Shown here: positions 21,156-22,381 of the stretch, piece after piece
How the letters are laid out: the number at the start of each line of letters is the position of its first letter
Position numbering within the stretch: position 1 is the first letter of the stretch
Source of the DNA: CAYHXN01 sp964360605
GTDB lineage: Bacteria; Patescibacteriota; Minisyncoccia; UBA6257; WO2-44-18
Length of the DNA: 22,381 bases
Direction of reading: 5' to 3'
NCBI GenBank assembly: GCA_964360605.1
Contig: CAYHXN010000009.1
Location: 1 to 22,381, forward strand
Notes under the pieces: model-generated
Databases searched by the model: none
Seen by the model: only the letters and a program-made list of their open reading frames with translations
What the model was told of the DNA's origin: nothing
Made by a program: the position numbers and the translations under genes

Positions 21156-21190
21156 TATTATTTTGCCTAGTATTTTGAAAGGGAATTGGA

Positions 21191-21862
21191 TTGAATTTGT
21201 TATTGAAAAATCTTGATTTCTTATGGAATAAATTAAAGAATTTCTTTTTAGAACACAAAAGAAATTTTTTACTGGCGGTAATTTTCTGGCTTATAGCTGG
21301 AGTCACTTACTTCATAAGCCCTCATTTGATTTTTCTTGAACCTACGGAAATGCCCTACACGACGATTGATAAGATGATTCCCTTTTGGCCGTTCGCTATT
21401 TTAATTTACGGCTCCTTGTACTTTGAAATTTTCTTTATGTTTTTGGTTATCCGTGAGCGTAAGATTTTGTGGTACTTTTTTTCCACCTACATGATAGCGG
21501 GAGCGATTTTGACGGCTTTCTATATTTTTCTTCCGACAATTCACAAAATTCCTTCGCCGGTTGGAGAATCAGCTAATTTTCTGGAATACCTAGTTGTTTT
21601 GTTAAGAAATATTGATATTTCCGCTAATCAACTTCCCAGCGGCCACGCTTTTTATAGTATGACCGGAGCGTTTTTCCTTTTAGAATTAGGAAATAAAAAA
21701 TTGGGGTGGTTCTTTTTCTTTTGGGGTTTTGCGATTTGCTTGAGCGCCCTCTTGGTAAAACAGCATAGCATTGTTGATGTCGGCGTCGGGATTCTTTTTG
21801 CTTCAGTATTGGGCAACAGGCGGGGGAATAAGGCATTTTGGTCAATGAAGCGTTTCGGCTAG
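21191..21862 (+). CDS. PAP2-type membrane phosphatase / phosphotransferase
   Basis: 223 residues with about six transmembrane helices. The PAP2 active site is visible: LPSGHAFYS (motif C2, catalytic His) and LLVKQHSIVDVGVG (motif C3, with the second His and Asp). The first motif (K-x6-R-P) is not obvious; the loop after the second helix is short. Family members remove phosphate from lipid phosphates such as undecaprenyl pyrophosphate or phosphatidic acid, or transfer head groups like Aur1. The TTG at 21191 is the start, 7 bases after AAAGGG, because a stop lies 15 bases upstream and no ATG follows until residue 54. A terminator closes the gene. Confidence 0.85.
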   Translation: MNLLLKNLDFLWNKLKNFFLEHKRNFLLAVIFWLIAGVTYFISPHLIFLEPTEMPYTTIDKMIPFWPFAILIYGSLYFEIFFMFLVIRERKILWYFFSTYMIAGAILTAFYIFLPTIHKIPSPVGESANFLEYLVVLLRNIDISANQLPSGHAFYSMTGAFFLLELGNKKLGWFFFFWGFAICLSALLVKQHSIVDVGVGILFASVLGNRRGNKAFWSMKRFG

Positions 21863-21867
21863 CAAGC

Positions 21868-21893
21868 GCTCCGCGTAAGGCGGAGCCTTTTAA
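21868..21893 (+). terminator. Terminator of the PAP2 gene
   Basis: GCTCCGC pairs with GCGGAGC around GTAAG, followed by CTTTTAATTT. Confidence 0.85.
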
Positions 21894-21929
21894 TTTGCGG
21901 TGTGATAATATAAAATATATTCGGCAAAA

Positions 21930-22004
21930 GCCCCCGTAGCTCAATGGACAGAGCTGCGCTCTTCTAAGGCGATGATGTTGGTTCGATTCCAGCCGGGGGC
22001 ACCA
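21930..22004 (+). tRNA. tRNA-Arg(TCT)
   Basis: Acceptor GCCCCCG/CGGGGGC, D-stem GCTC/GAGC, anticodon loop CTTCTAA (anticodon TCT), T-loop GTTCGATT. The anticodon stem has a T-G wobble and a G-A mismatch at its ends. CCA is encoded. Confidence 0.93.
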
Positions 22005-22007
22005 AAG

Positions 22008-22036
22008 TTGAAAAATTATTTGGTTTTTGCTATAAT
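22008..22036 (+). promoter_or_regulatory. Promoter of the small membrane protein gene
   Basis: TTGAAA (22008-22013), a 17-bp spacer, perfect TATAAT (22031-22036). It begins 4 bases after tRNA-Arg. The ATG follows 15 bases after the -10, with no Shine-Dalgarno site. Confidence 0.75.
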
Positions 22037-22051
22037 TAAAAAAGAACTAAA

Positions 22052-22285
22052 ATGGGATTAGGACTTTTCAGCGGTTTAGAAGTTATGGCCTGGTGGACAG
22101 TGCCTATTTTAGCTTGGTCAGCAATTTGGAAAGGAATGGCATTATGGAAAGCAGGACAGCTCGGTCATAAATGGTGGTTTATCGCGCTCTTTTTAATTAA
22201 CACGCTGGGAGTTTTAGAAATTTTCTATATTTACGTTTTTAGTAAAAAGATGAAGAAGGCGGAACCGCCCCAAGCGTCTTCTTAA
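22052..22285 (+). CDS. Small two-helix membrane protein (DUF5652-like)
   Basis: 77 residues with two transmembrane helices (about 9-31 and 41-64), joined by a short loop with KAGQLGHKWWF, and a lysine-rich tail. The W-KGMALWKAGQ...KWWF-x-ALFLINTLGVLEI-x-Y-x-Y pattern fits a small membrane family I recall as DUF5652, common in candidate-phyla bacteria; the assignment is from memory and not checked. No function is known. Both helices are Trp-rich, suggesting an inner-membrane packing role. It stands alone between tRNA-Arg and tRNA-Ala with its own strong promoter. Confidence 0.8.
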   Translation: MGLGLFSGLEVMAWWTVPILAWSAIWKGMALWKAGQLGHKWWFIALFLINTLGVLEIFYIYVFSKKMKKAEPPQASS

Positions 22286-22309
22286 AGAGTTTCCTCACTC
22301 AATTTGTTT

Positions 22310-22381
22310 GGGCCTATAGCTTAGTGGCAGAGCACCCGCTTTGCAAGCGGGAGATGTGGGTTCGATTCCCACTAGGTCCAC
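22310..22381 (+). tRNA. tRNA-Ala(TGC), at the window edge
   Basis: Acceptor GGGCCTA/TAGGTCC (one G-T pair), anticodon stem CCCGC/GCGGG, loop TTTGCAA (anticodon TGC), T-loop GTTCGATT. The last base of the window could be the first C of an encoded CCA. Confidence 0.94.

Overview
Kind of organism. The window looks like a fragment of a small bacterial genome from the Patescibacteria / Candidate Phyla Radiation, most like a parcubacterium. This is an inference. It rests on very compact gene spacing, a short 146-residue EF-Ts, small lone membrane proteins, scattered single tRNA genes, a stand-alone FAD-oxidase and a stripped-down ClpB-like ATPase. No phage, plasmid, IS element or CRISPR array is visible. 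One run of 100 Ns (1670-1769) is a scaffold gap inside a gene, so this is a draft or metagenome assembly.

Layout. 1-2337: end of a GlcD-type FAD oxidase facing a minus-strand pair, a family-4 glycosyltransferase and a zinc-ribbon protein. 2338-4564: a repeat-rich divergent promoter, then a plus-strand run of a membrane sugar-phosphate transferase, rpsB, tsf and a small membrane protein. 4580-4804: tRNA-Thr(TGT) and tRNA-Tyr on the minus strand. 4906-7435: an exported S41 peptidase-like protein without the usual catalytic lysine, a phosphoribosyltransferase, tRNA-Thr(GGT) and rpmG. 7470-11433: an amino-acid metabolism cluster of a class-III aminotransferase, divergent from a saccharopine/lysine-dehydrogenase-like oxidoreductase and an aldehyde dehydrogenase that carries a one-base frameshift in a run of eight G. 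11484-14698: tRNA-Trp, a small acidic protein, a 7Fe ferredoxin with a small partner, a second phosphoribosyltransferase and an IMP dehydrogenase / GMP reductase family enzyme. 14804-18324: two large, unusual genes, a tandem metallophosphoesterase-like protein and a ClpB-D2-like AAA+ ATPase with a coiled coil inserted in its core. 18366-19003: a GIY-YIG nuclease gene, a train of hairpins, a folded element and tRNA-Gly, with the tRNA 3' end duplicated. 19053-22381: a membrane-anchored helical protein, tRNA-Pro with its 3' end duplicated, serA, a PAP2-type membrane phosphatase, tRNA-Arg, a two-helix membrane protein and tRNA-Ala at the window edge.

How the genes work together. Translation (S2, EF-Ts, L33, seven tRNAs), nucleotide salvage (two PRTases and the GuaB-family enzyme), envelope glycan synthesis (GT4 plus the phosphoglycosyl transferase) and a possible lysine or amino-acid semialdehyde route can be read. 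Nearly every transcription unit ends in a clear stem-loop, often shared by two converging genes. Several genes have a -10 hexamer only 6-10 bases before the ATG and no Shine-Dalgarno sequence, which suggests leaderless mRNAs. Other genes have a normal GGAG-type site.

Most worth following up: the two tRNA 3'-end duplications with the folded element between the tRNA-Gly copies, the paired unusual MPP/AAA+ genes, the leaderless promoter pattern, and the catalytic-site losses in the S41 protein and the GuaB-family enzyme.
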